Shown: positions 1 through 4,814 of the stretch, piece after piece
How positions within the stretch are numbered: the stretch's first letter is position 1
Layout of the letters: every line of letters begins with the position of its first letter
Assembly: GCA_016207545.1 (NCBI GenBank)
Contig: JACQPO010000044.1
Span: 1 to 5,967 of the forward strand
Source: Methanobacteriota archaeon
GTDB taxonomy: Archaea > Thermoplasmatota > Thermoplasmata > RBG-16-68-12 > EA-27
Length of the DNA: 5,967 nt
Direction of reading: 5' to 3'
Notes under the pieces: generated by a model
Seen by the model: only the letters and a program-made list of their open reading frames with translations
Database searches by the model: none
Told to the model about the DNA's origin: nothing
Translations under genes and position numbers: made by a program

Positions 1-108
1 CGGGAACCCTGCGCGGATGCGCGCACACCCTGTTTCGGGTACCTCTAAGGATAGAACGCCCGCCGAGTTGGGTCCAAAACGCCGTTTCCCCGGACCCGCC
101 AACACACG

Positions 109-145
109 AAAAATGGACGGCCCGGCGCACGTCCACCGGGCCGTC
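109..145 (-). terminator. Hairpin plus T-run terminator for the 177-554 gene
   Basis: A perfect 10-bp inverted repeat, GACGGCCCGG at 116-125 and CCGGGCCGTC at 136-145, encloses a 10-base loop. Read on the minus strand it begins about 31 bases after the stop codon of the 177-554 gene and is followed within about 2 bases by TTTTT (complement of A109-A113). Archaeal termination depends mainly on the T-run, so the GC hairpin makes this look bacterial-style. The perfect stem, the T-run and the position agree on a terminator. Confidence 0.65.
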
Positions 146-176
146 TCACGCCGACCAGCTCACGCCCCCAATCTGC

Positions 177-554
177 CTACGTCTCCGCCGCCTCCGGCTC
201 GACCGGGGCCGCCTCCTCCGCCGGGGGCCTCCCGATCTCGCTGCGGAGCCGGCGGAAGTCCTTCGCCGCCGCGCTGTCCTTCTCCACGGCCGCGATCGCC
301 ATGTCGAGGAACCCGGACGAGACGACGTACAGGCGGCGCGTCATCGCGACGGAGTGGCCCGTCGCGGACTTCGCCTGGCGGCGGAGGTCGTGCTGCTGCG
401 CGTTCGCCGTCACCGCCGCCTCGAGGAGCGACTGTTGGGTCGTGATCACGGCGTCGATGTCCATCCCGCCCTTCTTCAGGGCGTCCTTCTCCTTCTCGAG
501 GAGCCGCAGGACGTTCTCGCCGAACCCGAACGTCTGCGTTTCCGACAATGCCAT
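177..554 (-). CDS. Small helical protein of unknown function
   Basis: This is a 125-residue protein of a family I do not recognise. It is predicted to be soluble and almost wholly helical: helices around residues 11-29, 32-66, 69-93 and 95-107, then an acidic Ala/Pro/Glu-rich tail (109-125) that is probably disordered. I see no signal peptide, membrane segment, cysteine or catalytic motif. The start at 554 is preferred over the in-frame ATG at 584 because GGGGGTGATG (561-570) lies 6 bases upstream and matches the archaeal Shine-Dalgarno consensus GGAGGTGATC at 8 of 10 positions. That element would lie inside the longer version. The gene stands alone, with a terminator hairpin after it and a duplicated AT-rich element upstream at 612-671 that may control it. 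That it is a gene is well supported. Its function is not inferable here. Confidence 0.8.
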   Translation of the reverse strand: MALSETQTFGFGENVLRLLEKEKDALKKGGMDIDAVITTQQSLLEAAVTANAQQHDLRRQAKSATGHSVAMTRRLYVVSSGFLDMAIAAVEKDSAAAKDFRRLRSEIGRPPAEEAAPVEPEAAET

Positions 555-560
555 GTGCCG

Positions 561-570
561 CATCACCCCC
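561..570 (-). promoter_or_regulatory. Shine-Dalgarno site for the 177-554 gene
   Basis: On the minus strand these bases read GGGGGTGATG, 8 of 10 matches to the consensus GGAGGTGATC, ending 6 bases before the ATG at 554. This fixes the start and shows that the gene has a leader, unlike the leaderless genes nearby. Confidence 0.7.
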
Positions 571-611
571 TGCCCCATAGGCAAGGCGAGGAGGCATAGG
601 CGAGGGACCGC

Positions 612-671
612 ATCCGTAGTTTGGTACGAATTTTTACGGCTATATCCGTAGTTTGGTACGAAATTTTACCG
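612..671. repeat. Two tandem 28-bp AT-rich repeats
   Basis: Positions 612-639 and 644-671 match at 26 of 28 bases, with a 4-base spacer, so the period is 32 bp (about three helical turns). Both begin ATCCGTAGTTTGGTACGAA. The mismatches are at repeat positions 20 (T/A) and 27 (G/C). Copy 1 has short inverted ends, CCGTA and TACGG, which are imperfect in copy 2. The block is far more AT-rich than its surroundings and lies 57-117 bases upstream of the 177-554 gene. TATA-like strings on the minus strand (ATATAG near 639-644 and TTTAAG near 674-679) suggest it overlaps that gene's promoter. A tandem operator is the simplest reading. Confidence 0.75.
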
Positions 672-764
672 AACTTAAACGTTGCGATGGGCGCCGACGA
701 TTGCGCCGTCCTGCGTCCGTCGCACGAGATCGTCCGCCAAACGTGCGGAACGGTATGGGTACGC

Positions 765-987
765 TTACTCCGTGTTGCGGATTCGCTTCGCGAGCTTCGC
801 GACTTCCTCGGAGGCGAGGCCTGCACGAGGTCGCAATTCCAGGCCGAGCGTGGGACGCTTGCCGGGACCGGTTCGGCGATGACGATTGCATCCGCCTCCG
901 CCGCGGATTTCGCTCAGGAACCCCGCCGGGGCCCTCCACGGTCTCGAAGAACACGTAGGCCGTCGGCCCGGGCCCGTCCTCGTCCTT
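765..987 (-). pseudogene. Relic of a ThiI-like THUMP/PP-loop gene
   Basis: Three reading frames together resemble the second half of the ThiI-like protein at 1979-2821. In one frame (about 987-915) AYVFFETVEGPGGVP matches AYVFHVIVDGPGGLP at 10 of 15 residues. In a second frame, DAIVIAEPVPASV falls where the intact protein has VLAIAEDNAGMV. In the third frame, LRPRAGLASEEVAKLAKRIR matches the C-terminal LRPLSGLSNEEIEGFARRIR at 11 of 20 and ends at a TAA at 765-767. Between the second and third blocks about 200 bases present in the intact gene are missing. The relic has at least two frame changes, an internal deletion and no 5' half, so it cannot encode a working protein. It begins just past the 3' end of vapC. 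The homology rests on aligning short blocks by eye. The C-terminal and GPGG blocks are convincing, the middle one is weaker. Confidence 0.6.
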
Positions 988-1059
988 CCCCGCTCGCGAT
1001 GCTCGCCCCCTTCACGTTCGATCGTCGTATCCCAGAGGACCGCCTCGGAGAGGCGCGAT

Positions 1060-1491
1060 CTACCTTGAGATCCGCTTGAGACCGGGGACGCGATCGAAGT
1101 CGCGGTCAAAGGAGTATACTTCCGAGAGGCCGTTGCGTTCCATGAGGACCGCCGCGAGGGCGTCCGTCGTCCCCACCCCAAGGTCCATTGCCGCAGAGAG
1201 GCCTTCGAGGAGGTCGGACCGGGCCACGGGCAGGACCTCGACGTTGTCCCGGCCGACGAGGCCCCGCTCGATCGCTTGCGCGTCCGCGAGGGCGATCCAC
1301 CCCTCGAGCAAGTTCGCGACCTCCGAGAAGTGGACGGCGGACGTCACCACGGACTCCCCGCGGGCAATGCGGGCGACGATCGCCTTCGCGTGCCTCTTGA
1401 TCGTCCGTTCGTGGGGCTTCAGCGGGCGCCGGGGACGGAGGTATGCGTGGACGAAGACGCTCGCGTCGACGAACCGCCGAACCAAGGTCAC
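1060..1491 (-). CDS. vapC: VapC-type PIN-domain toxin
   Basis: This 143-residue protein is a PIN-domain ribonuclease, the usual toxin of VapBC modules. Such toxins cut tRNA or rRNA when the antitoxin is lost. The PIN acidic residues are present in order: D9 in FVDASVF, E57 in HFSEVANLL, D110 in GTTDALAAVL, and an acidic cluster D129/D131/D133 in SFDRDFDRV followed by PGLKRI. The length is normal for the family. The start is GTG at 1491, whose GTGA overlaps the TGA stop of vapB by four bases, which indicates translational coupling in an operon with the antitoxin first. Open frame continues upstream of 1491 inside vapB but has no PIN homology. The basic stretch around residues 20-35 (RPRRPLKPHERTIKRHAK) is a longer positively charged insert than I would expect after the first strand. 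The catalytic set looks intact. The RNA target cannot be read from the sequence. Confidence 0.9.
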   Translation of the reverse strand: MTLVRRFVDASVFVHAYLRPRRPLKPHERTIKRHAKAIVARIARGESVVTSAVHFSEVANLLEGWIALADAQAIERGLVGRDNVEVLPVARSDLLEGLSAAMDLGVGTTDALAAVLMERNGLSEVYSFDRDFDRVPGLKRISR

Positions 1492-1721
1492 CGCTTCCGA
1501 AGGTCGCGGCGGACGCCGTGCCAGTCCGAGAGGTCGGCCTTGATGTCGGCCTCCGCGACGTCGAAGTAGGCCGTGAGGTCCACGTCGTCGTGGGGCACGA
1601 TCTCGAGGACGCCTTCCTTCGCCCGGACGAGGACCTTGTTCCCGCGGAGATGCCTCTTCCGCCATCCGGCGGGAAGGACGATCCGACCTTGCTTGTCGAC
1701 TTCCTTGAGGACGGCCCGCAT
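1488..1721 (-). CDS. vapB: VapB-type antitoxin, AbrB/SpoVT fold
   Basis: This 77-residue protein has an AbrB/SpoVT (MazE-like) swapped-hairpin DNA-binding domain at residues 1-45. It contains the family signature VDKQGRIVLPAGWRK and then NKVLVRAKEGVLEIVP. The C-terminal 30 residues are acidic then basic (DDVDLTAYFDVAEADIKADL onward) and are the expected toxin-binding arm that blocks the VapC active site. The start is ATG at 1721. A longer frame up to 1820 is rejected because the AbrB domain begins here and a TATA-like box lies at the leaderless distance upstream. There is no Shine-Dalgarno sequence. The gene overlaps vapC by four bases. In this family the antitoxin, alone or with toxin, usually represses its own promoter, and a row of three repeats sits just upstream of the TATA box. 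Confidence 0.9.
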   Translation of the reverse strand: MRAVLKEVDKQGRIVLPAGWRKRHLRGNKVLVRAKEGVLEIVPHDDVDLTAYFDVAEADIKADLSDWHGVRRDLRKR

Positions 1722-1743
1722 CCCCCGAGGGAGAGATTGGGGG

Positions 1744-1750
1744 ATATATG
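1744..1750 (-). promoter_or_regulatory. TATA box of the vapBC operon (leaderless)
   Basis: The minus strand reads CATATATCC here. The first A of ATATAT is 28 bases before the A of the vapB ATG (1721), which puts the expected transcription start at or within a base or two of the start codon. No Shine-Dalgarno sequence is present. The winged-helix gene at 3274 has ATGTATCC at exactly the same distance. Confidence 0.7.
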
Positions 1751-1755
1751 AATCT

Positions 1756-1799
1756 TGCCACAATTCTGGAAAATGGCACAATATCGGCTCTTGGCACAG
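1756..1799 (-). promoter_or_regulatory. Three 18-bp-period repeats, candidate vapBC operator
   Basis: On the plus strand TGCCACAA (1756-1763), TGGCACAA (1774-1781) and TGGCACAG (1792-1799) are spaced exactly 18 bases apart. On the minus strand they read TTGTGGCA, TTGTGCCA and CTGTGCCA. They lie immediately upstream of the vapBC TATA box, the nearest copy about 6 bases from it. The position suits an operator bound by VapB/VapC or another regulator that recruits or blocks the transcription factors. The repeats are seen directly. The binding protein is an inference. Confidence 0.5.
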
Positions 1800-1829
1800 G
1801 CGGGCATCCCTGCCGTTCACGCGGCGTCC

Positions 1830-1878
1830 CCCCGGTTCCTCCGGGGCTCAGCGTCAAGCCGAGGCGCAGAGCTGAGCC
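1830..1878. repeat. Pair of inverted repeats in the thiI-like/vapB intergenic region
   Basis: CCCCGG (1830-1835) and CCGGGG (1841-1846) can form a 6-bp hairpin with a 5-base loop. Overlapping it, GGCTCAGC (1845-1852) and GCTGAGCC (1871-1878) form a perfect 8-bp inverted repeat around 18 bases. A further short palindrome, GGCCT-GT-AGGCC, lies at 1932-1943. They sit 100-150 bases downstream of the ThiI-like gene and about 30 bases upstream of the vapBC operator repeats. No gene is visible in 1800-1978. Terminator, small RNA or chance structure in GC-rich DNA are all possible. Confidence 0.4.
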
Positions 1879-1978
1879 GCGTGCTTTATGAGAAGCTCAG
1901 GCCTCGCCATCCGTCGATTCCTAAGCCGCCAGGCCTGTAGGCCACCGCCATCCTTGATTCTTTCTCCGTCCTGGATTC

Positions 1979-2821
1979 CTACGAGGTCCGAATCCGTCGG
2001 GCGAACCCCTCGATTTCCTCGTTGGAGAGGCCTGAGAGCGGCCGCAGGACGAACGGCTTGCTGTCGCCCTGCATTGCGTTATCGGTTCGCGAGGGCAGGA
2101 CCAAGGGGAGCCCTTTTTCCGCCGCCACGCCGAAGAGTTCGGAAGCCGATCCCACATCGACGGTCTGGAGCCGCGGATTCCAACGGCGCAGCGCGCCGGA
2201 ATACGGCTCCTGCCCCGCGACGCGCGCCCGGCAGCCGCGCCGCATGAGGAGCCACGTTGCGACCATGCCCGCGTTGTCCTCCGCGATGGCGAGCACCTCC
2301 CCTTGGCTCCCGAGGGGAAGCCCGCCGGGTCCGTCCACGATCACGTGGAACACGTACGCCTTCGGGCCCCGCACCTCTACATGGATCTCCCGGTCCGGGG
2401 CGTCCAGGTCCACGGTGACCCCGGGGATCGCGTCCCGGACGGCCTGCCCGAGGGCCCGCCCAAGGTCCTGGGACGTGTACGGGTGCTGCCCCGACCGGCG
2501 GGCGCGGATCGCGAACGACAGGCCCGGCTCGAGGACGTCGCGCGCGGAGGCGACGGCCGCGGGCGTGAGCGCCTCCAAGGCCGACGGGACCTCCTTGGCG
2601 GGGGACACGGAGACGACCCCGAACACGCGACGGAGCGCGCGAAGGGCCTTGGGCTCGTCGTCCGTGTGGACGAAGAACCGGCCCCGCTCCGTCCGGACGA
2701 TCCCCTCGACCCCGTCCGCGGCGAGCATGTCCTGGACGTTCGCGGCGAGCCGGTCCTCGAGCTGGCGGCGCACGTACGGACTCTTGAGGGTGAGTTCCCC
2801 GTAGCGGACGAGGAGGACCAC
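1979..2821 (-). CDS. ThiI-like THUMP protein with degenerate PP-loop domain
   Basis: This 280-residue cytoplasmic protein is homologous to ThiI, which makes 4-thiouridine at tRNA position 8. It has the N-terminal ferredoxin-like region (residues 1-72, starting VLLVRYGELTLKS), a THUMP RNA-binding domain (about 73-163), the ThiI hinge GPGGLPLGSQG (164-174), and the C-terminal block FVLRPLSGLSNEEIEGFARRI (257-277). The ATP-pyrophosphatase motif is missing: where ThiI has SGGFDS or SGGIDS this protein has AEDNAG (180-185), with no gap and with the following helix VATWLLMRRGCR (187-198) conserved. The PP-loop domain is about 110 residues, much shorter than usual, and there is no rhodanese domain. 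It should bind tRNA but not adenylate it. Start is GTG at 2821, which begins the family's N-terminus. No Shine-Dalgarno is visible, and CCTAAG at 2845-2850 could be a weak TATA box. It may be a non-catalytic subunit or may have another role. Confidence 0.85.
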   Translation of the reverse strand: MVLLVRYGELTLKSPYVRRQLEDRLAANVQDMLAADGVEGIVRTERGRFFVHTDDEPKALRALRRVFGVVSVSPAKEVPSALEALTPAAVASARDVLEPGLSFAIRARRSGQHPYTSQDLGRALGQAVRDAIPGVTVDLDAPDREIHVEVRGPKAYVFHVIVDGPGGLPLGSQGEVLAIAEDNAGMVATWLLMRRGCRARVAGQEPYSGALRRWNPRLQTVDVGSASELFGVAAEKGLPLVLPSRTDNAMQGDSKPFVLRPLSGLSNEEIEGFARRIRTS

Positions 2822-2845
2822 GGGCGGACCAGTGCGTAGCTTGAC

Positions 2846-3169
2846 TTAGGCCTTCCGGAGGCGAAAACCCCCTAAGGAGCGTTGCGCAGGGTGAACCGGT
2901 TCGTGGCCCGACACTTTCGGGCATCTCTGGAGCGCGTAGGTTTCCATCGGAAATCTCAAATCGTAACGGGACGATGACCCGGACGGAACATATTCACTGT
3001 CGTTCCTGCGGGGACGACGGTAAGACCCCATGGTAACCACGTGTCTTGCCGCCTTCCCCCGGTCCATGGCCTCCCGGCGGACATCAAGTGGAAGCACGAT
3101 TGCGAAGGCCGAGGCTACGAGTTCCCTGGATGAACCTTTCGCGAGCTTGATGAGCGCGTTCGTTTTCAT
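2846..3169 (-). CDS. Doubtful small basic ORF upstream of the ThiI-like gene
   Basis: A 107-residue ORF begins with ATG at 3169 and ends 24 bases before the ThiI-like gene, on the same strand. Residues 1-45 (MKTNALIKLAKGSSRELVAS onward) look protein-like and helical. The rest is rich in Arg, Ser and Pro without a recognisable fold. A run of five G ending 7 bases before the ATG could act as a Shine-Dalgarno site. A TATA-like ATGTATCC on the minus strand (3223-3230) is suitably placed for a start of transcription near 3202. No family is recognised. Codon choice is less GC-biased than in neighbouring genes, so this may be a decayed gene or spurious. Confidence 0.3.
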   Translation of the reverse strand: MKTNALIKLAKGSSRELVASAFAIVLPLDVRREAMDRGKAARHVVTMGSYRRPRRNDSEYVPSGSSSRYDLRFPMETYALQRCPKVSGHEPVHPAQRSLGGFRLRKA

Positions 3170-3222
3170 GACACAACCCCCACGGAACACCGCTGCCAGC
3201 GCTCCAGGGGCCGGTATGGAAA

Positions 3223-3253
3223 GGATACATGTAGTGGATGCAACCATGTATCC
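3223..3253. promoter_or_regulatory. 8-bp inverted repeat: divergent TATA boxes or operator
   Basis: GGATACAT (3223-3230) and ATGTATCC (3246-3253) are perfect inverted copies separated by 15 bases. The right arm lies with its first A 28 bases before the ATG at 3274, the same distance as the vapB TATA box, so it is probably the plus-strand TATA element. The left arm is the same string facing the minus strand. The pair may be two back-to-back promoters, or an operator for the winged-helix protein encoded immediately downstream. Both could be true. Confidence 0.6.
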
Positions 3254-3273
3254 CCGTGAAGGCTCCTCGAATT

Positions 3274-3543
3274 ATGTTCGCGAAGCCCGGGGCGAACCCG
3301 ACGCTGGCGACGATCGAGTACATCATGGCCGCGCTCCGGTCCGCCGACGGCCCAATCAGCCGCAACCAGGTATTGGCCACGCTCAAGCGATGGGGCCATT
3401 CGACGACCCGCCAGGGCCTGAACGCCGTGCTCGCGTTTCTCGGAGACCAAGGGATGGTCGCGGAGGGGAGCAAGGGGCTCCAGTGGGTCCCGCAGGCGTC
3501 CGGCGCGCTCCTCGAGGCGATTCGCGACGGGCGGCGGCTTTAG
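3274..3543 (+). CDS. Winged-helix protein, probable antitoxin of the RelE-like pair
   Basis: This 89-residue protein looks like a compact winged helix-turn-helix: helix 1 at residues 11-23 (LATIEYIMAALRS), helix 2 at 29-39 (SRNQVLATLKR), a recognition helix at 44-58 (TTRQGLNAVLAFLGD) and a two-strand wing at 61-72 (MVAEGSKGLQWV), then a C-terminal helix (75-87) that could contact a partner. I chose ATG 3274 over the in-frame ATG at 3238 because the TATA-like ATGTATCC starts 28 bases upstream, and because residues added by the earlier start have no helical pattern. The gene lies 56 bases before a RelE/ParE-fold gene on the same strand, in the antitoxin-first order. From that order I infer an antitoxin and autorepressor. 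A general transcription regulator is the alternative. I do not recognise a named family. Confidence 0.75.
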   Translation: MFAKPGANPTLATIEYIMAALRSADGPISRNQVLATLKRWGHSTTRQGLNAVLAFLGDQGMVAEGSKGLQWVPQASGALLEAIRDGRRL

Positions 3544-3588
3544 CCGTAGTCCCGGGCGTTTCGCCGAAAAACACCACCTATCCTGTGC

Positions 3589-3592
3589 GAGG
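3589..3592 (+). promoter_or_regulatory. Shine-Dalgarno site supporting the TTG start at 3600
   Basis: GAGG lies 7 bases before TTG 3600, a good archaeal spacing. It lies downstream of the alternative GTG at 3585 and so favours the TTG start for the RelE-like gene. Confidence 0.45.
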
Positions 3593-3599
3593 GAATACG

Positions 3600-3944
3600 T
3601 TGCCGGGCGCGAGAGACGTCGTCCTTTCTTCGCAGGCGGAGAAGGTACTGGCGAGGCTGGAAAGGAGGACGGAACCCGCGGCAAAATCGATCGCCGGGCG
3701 CGTCCGCGGGTATCGAGAGATTCTCCTTCGTGATTGCCTTCACGGCGAGGTAGTCCGGAAGCGAGCCATTCCGGACATCCTCAGGAAGAGGCACGGCGTC
3801 GAGAACCTGTTCGTCGAGGACCTCCCCGCCTTCTGGCGGCTCTTGTATACGGTCGTTCGCGACCGAGGGGAACTCTACGTGGTCATCCTCGAAATCGTGG
3901 ACCACGACACCTACGTCACGTGGTTCCGCAGCAGGCGCCGCTGA
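3600..3944 (+). CDS. RelE/ParE-fold toxin-like protein
   Basis: This 114-residue protein fits the RelE/ParE fold, whose members include ribosome-dependent mRNA endonucleases and gyrase poisons. The order of elements fits: strand and helix DVVLSSQAEKVLARLERR (residues 6-23), helical hairpin with GYREILLRDCLHGEVVRKRAI, then the antiparallel strands ENLFVEDLPAFWRLLYTVV, ELYVVILEIVDHDTYVTWF and a basic tail RSRRR. The ending EIVDHDTYVTWF resembles the IxDHxxY...F ending that I associate with archaeal RelE-like proteins. Basic residues (R/K) on the strands and tail could bind RNA. TTG 3600 is chosen for the GAGG 7 bases upstream. GTG 3585 would add five residues. The open frame runs back to 3030 but is the shadow of the winged-helix gene. 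It follows that gene by 56 bases, and I infer that the two form a toxin-antitoxin pair. Family placement is by pattern only, and toxicity is not shown. Confidence 0.75.
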   Translation: MPGARDVVLSSQAEKVLARLERRTEPAAKSIAGRVRGYREILLRDCLHGEVVRKRAIPDILRKRHGVENLFVEDLPAFWRLLYTVVRDRGELYVVILEIVDHDTYVTWFRSRRR

Positions 3945-3960
3945 CGGGCCAGACGCTACC

Positions 3961-3967
3961 TTTATCG
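3961..3967 (+). promoter_or_regulatory. TATA box of the TauE/SafE permease gene
   Basis: ACCTTTATCG spans this position, with TTTATC at 3961-3966. Its first T is 29 bases before the GTG at 3990, the leaderless spacing seen for vapB and the winged-helix gene. No Shine-Dalgarno sequence precedes the GTG. The permease is therefore probably transcribed on its own, although it lies only 45 bases after the RelE-like gene. Confidence 0.6.
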
Positions 3968-3989
3968 TCGCCATCTCTCTCCCCGCCGC

Positions 3990-4784
3990 GTGCCGGACCT
4001 CCTCGTCTTGGCGATGATCGCCCTCCTCATCGTCCTCGTCTCCTTCACGTTCGCGAACGTCGGGCTGGGCGGCGGCGGCCTGTACGTTCCGATCCTCCTG
4101 CTCCTCTACGTCGACAACGAGGACGTCGTCGTCCCGATCTCCCTCTCCCTCGCGGCCGCCACCGCGATCAGCTCGACGTGGAACCACTGGAAGGCGGGGT
4201 TCGTCGACCTGCGGATCGGGAAGCACCTCCTCGCGGGCGCGCTCTTCGGCGCGGTGCTCGGGACGACGTTCACCCTCGACATCCTTGACATCGCCGGGTT
4301 CAAGGTGTTCTTCGCCGCCCTCCTGTTCCTCCTCGCCCTCTCCCTCCTGTACGACTGGTCCCGGGGCCGCCAGGTCGACGAGGACGACCCGTCGAAGATG
4401 AGTCGCAACCGCTTGCTCGGTTCCTCCGTCGCGACCGCGGCCTCGGGGTTCGTCTCCGGGAGCGCCGGCGTGGGCGGCGGCGTCCTGAACGTGCCGATCA
4501 TCACGTACGGCCTCGGGCGGAAGACGCGAACGGCAATCGGGACGTCTTCCCTCCTCATCGTGCCGACCGCGCTGTTCGGATTCTTCGTCTTCGGCGTCCG
4601 CCAAGGGTTCCCCGGGTCGTTGTGGGTCATCCCCGTCCTGTCCCCGCTCGCGCTCGTCGGCGCCTTCGTCGGCTCGCGGTGGGGCCTCCAGGCGCTCCGG
4701 ACGAAGTCCGTCGCCCTCCTGTTCATCGGCGTCGTGTTCCTCGCGGACGCCCTCGTCGTGCTCGATGTGCTTGGAATCCTCTAG
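3990..4784 (+). CDS. TauE/SafE-family membrane permease
   Basis: This 264-residue integral membrane protein belongs to the TauE/SafE (DUF81) family, thought to export sulfite, sulfoacetate or related organosulfur anions. I see about eight hydrophobic segments, near residues 3-22, 27-41, 45-62, 77-94, 104-121, 143-172 (with a glycine loop), 184-203 and 212-230, with a last one at 240-262. The duplicated glycine-rich signature typical of the family is present twice: VGLGGGGLYVPIL (24-36) and AGVGGGVLNVPII (159-171). The halves are joined by a charged cytoplasmic-type loop, SRGRQVDEDDPSKMSRNR (124-141). GTG 3990 is the start because it begins the first membrane helix and has a TATA box at the leaderless distance. 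The length is normal and nothing is broken. The substrate is not readable from the sequence, and no sulfur-metabolism gene that would identify it lies alongside. Confidence 0.9.
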   Translation: MPDLLVLAMIALLIVLVSFTFANVGLGGGGLYVPILLLLYVDNEDVVVPISLSLAAATAISSTWNHWKAGFVDLRIGKHLLAGALFGAVLGTTFTLDILDIAGFKVFFAALLFLLALSLLYDWSRGRQVDEDDPSKMSRNRLLGSSVATAASGFVSGSAGVGGGVLNVPIITYGLGRKTRTAIGTSSLLIVPTALFGFFVFGVRQGFPGSLWVIPVLSPLALVGAFVGSRWGLQALRTKSVALLFIGVVFLADALVVLDVLGIL

Positions 4785-4814
4785 TACCAGAGATCGGCCG
4801 CGCGTCCCCGGCCC

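Noticed and set aside
70..97. Inverted repeat GGGTCC/GGACCC
   Set aside because: The stem is interrupted by a lopsided internal loop and has no T-run or gene next to it. It is probably chance in GC-rich DNA.
612..671. Start of a CRISPR array
   Set aside because: There are only two copies and the spacer is 4 bases, far too short for CRISPR spacers.
621..1079. 152-residue plus-strand open frame
   Set aside because: It crosses the tandem repeats and the ThiI-like relic, becomes Arg/Pro-rich, and has no promoter or fold evidence.
1492..1857. N-terminal extension of the VapC frame
   Set aside because: It overlaps vapB in another frame and is Arg/Pro-rich. The PIN domain begins at the GTG at 1491, which overlaps the vapB stop.
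1871..1925. tRNA-like segment with CTCATAA on the minus strand
   Set aside because: The string resembles a Met anticodon loop, but the flanking bases do not form a five-pair stem and no T-arm or acceptor stem can be assembled.
2022..2839. Long plus-strand frames opposite the ThiI-like gene
   Set aside because: The minus strand carries recognisable ThiI domains. The plus-strand translations have no pattern.
3030..3599. N-terminal extension of the RelE-like frame back to 3030
   Set aside because: This stretch overlaps the winged-helix gene in another frame and has no protein-like features. The fold begins just after 3600.
3540..4604. 354-residue minus-strand open frame
   Set aside because: It is antisense to the RelE-like gene and the permease. 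Its Glu/Asp/Arg-rich low-complexity translation is what GC-rich antisense frames give, while the plus strand has clear families.
4785..4814. Possible bidirectional terminator between convergent genes
   Set aside because: Only a 5-bp GGCCG/CGGCC pairing without a T-run on either strand, too weak to call.
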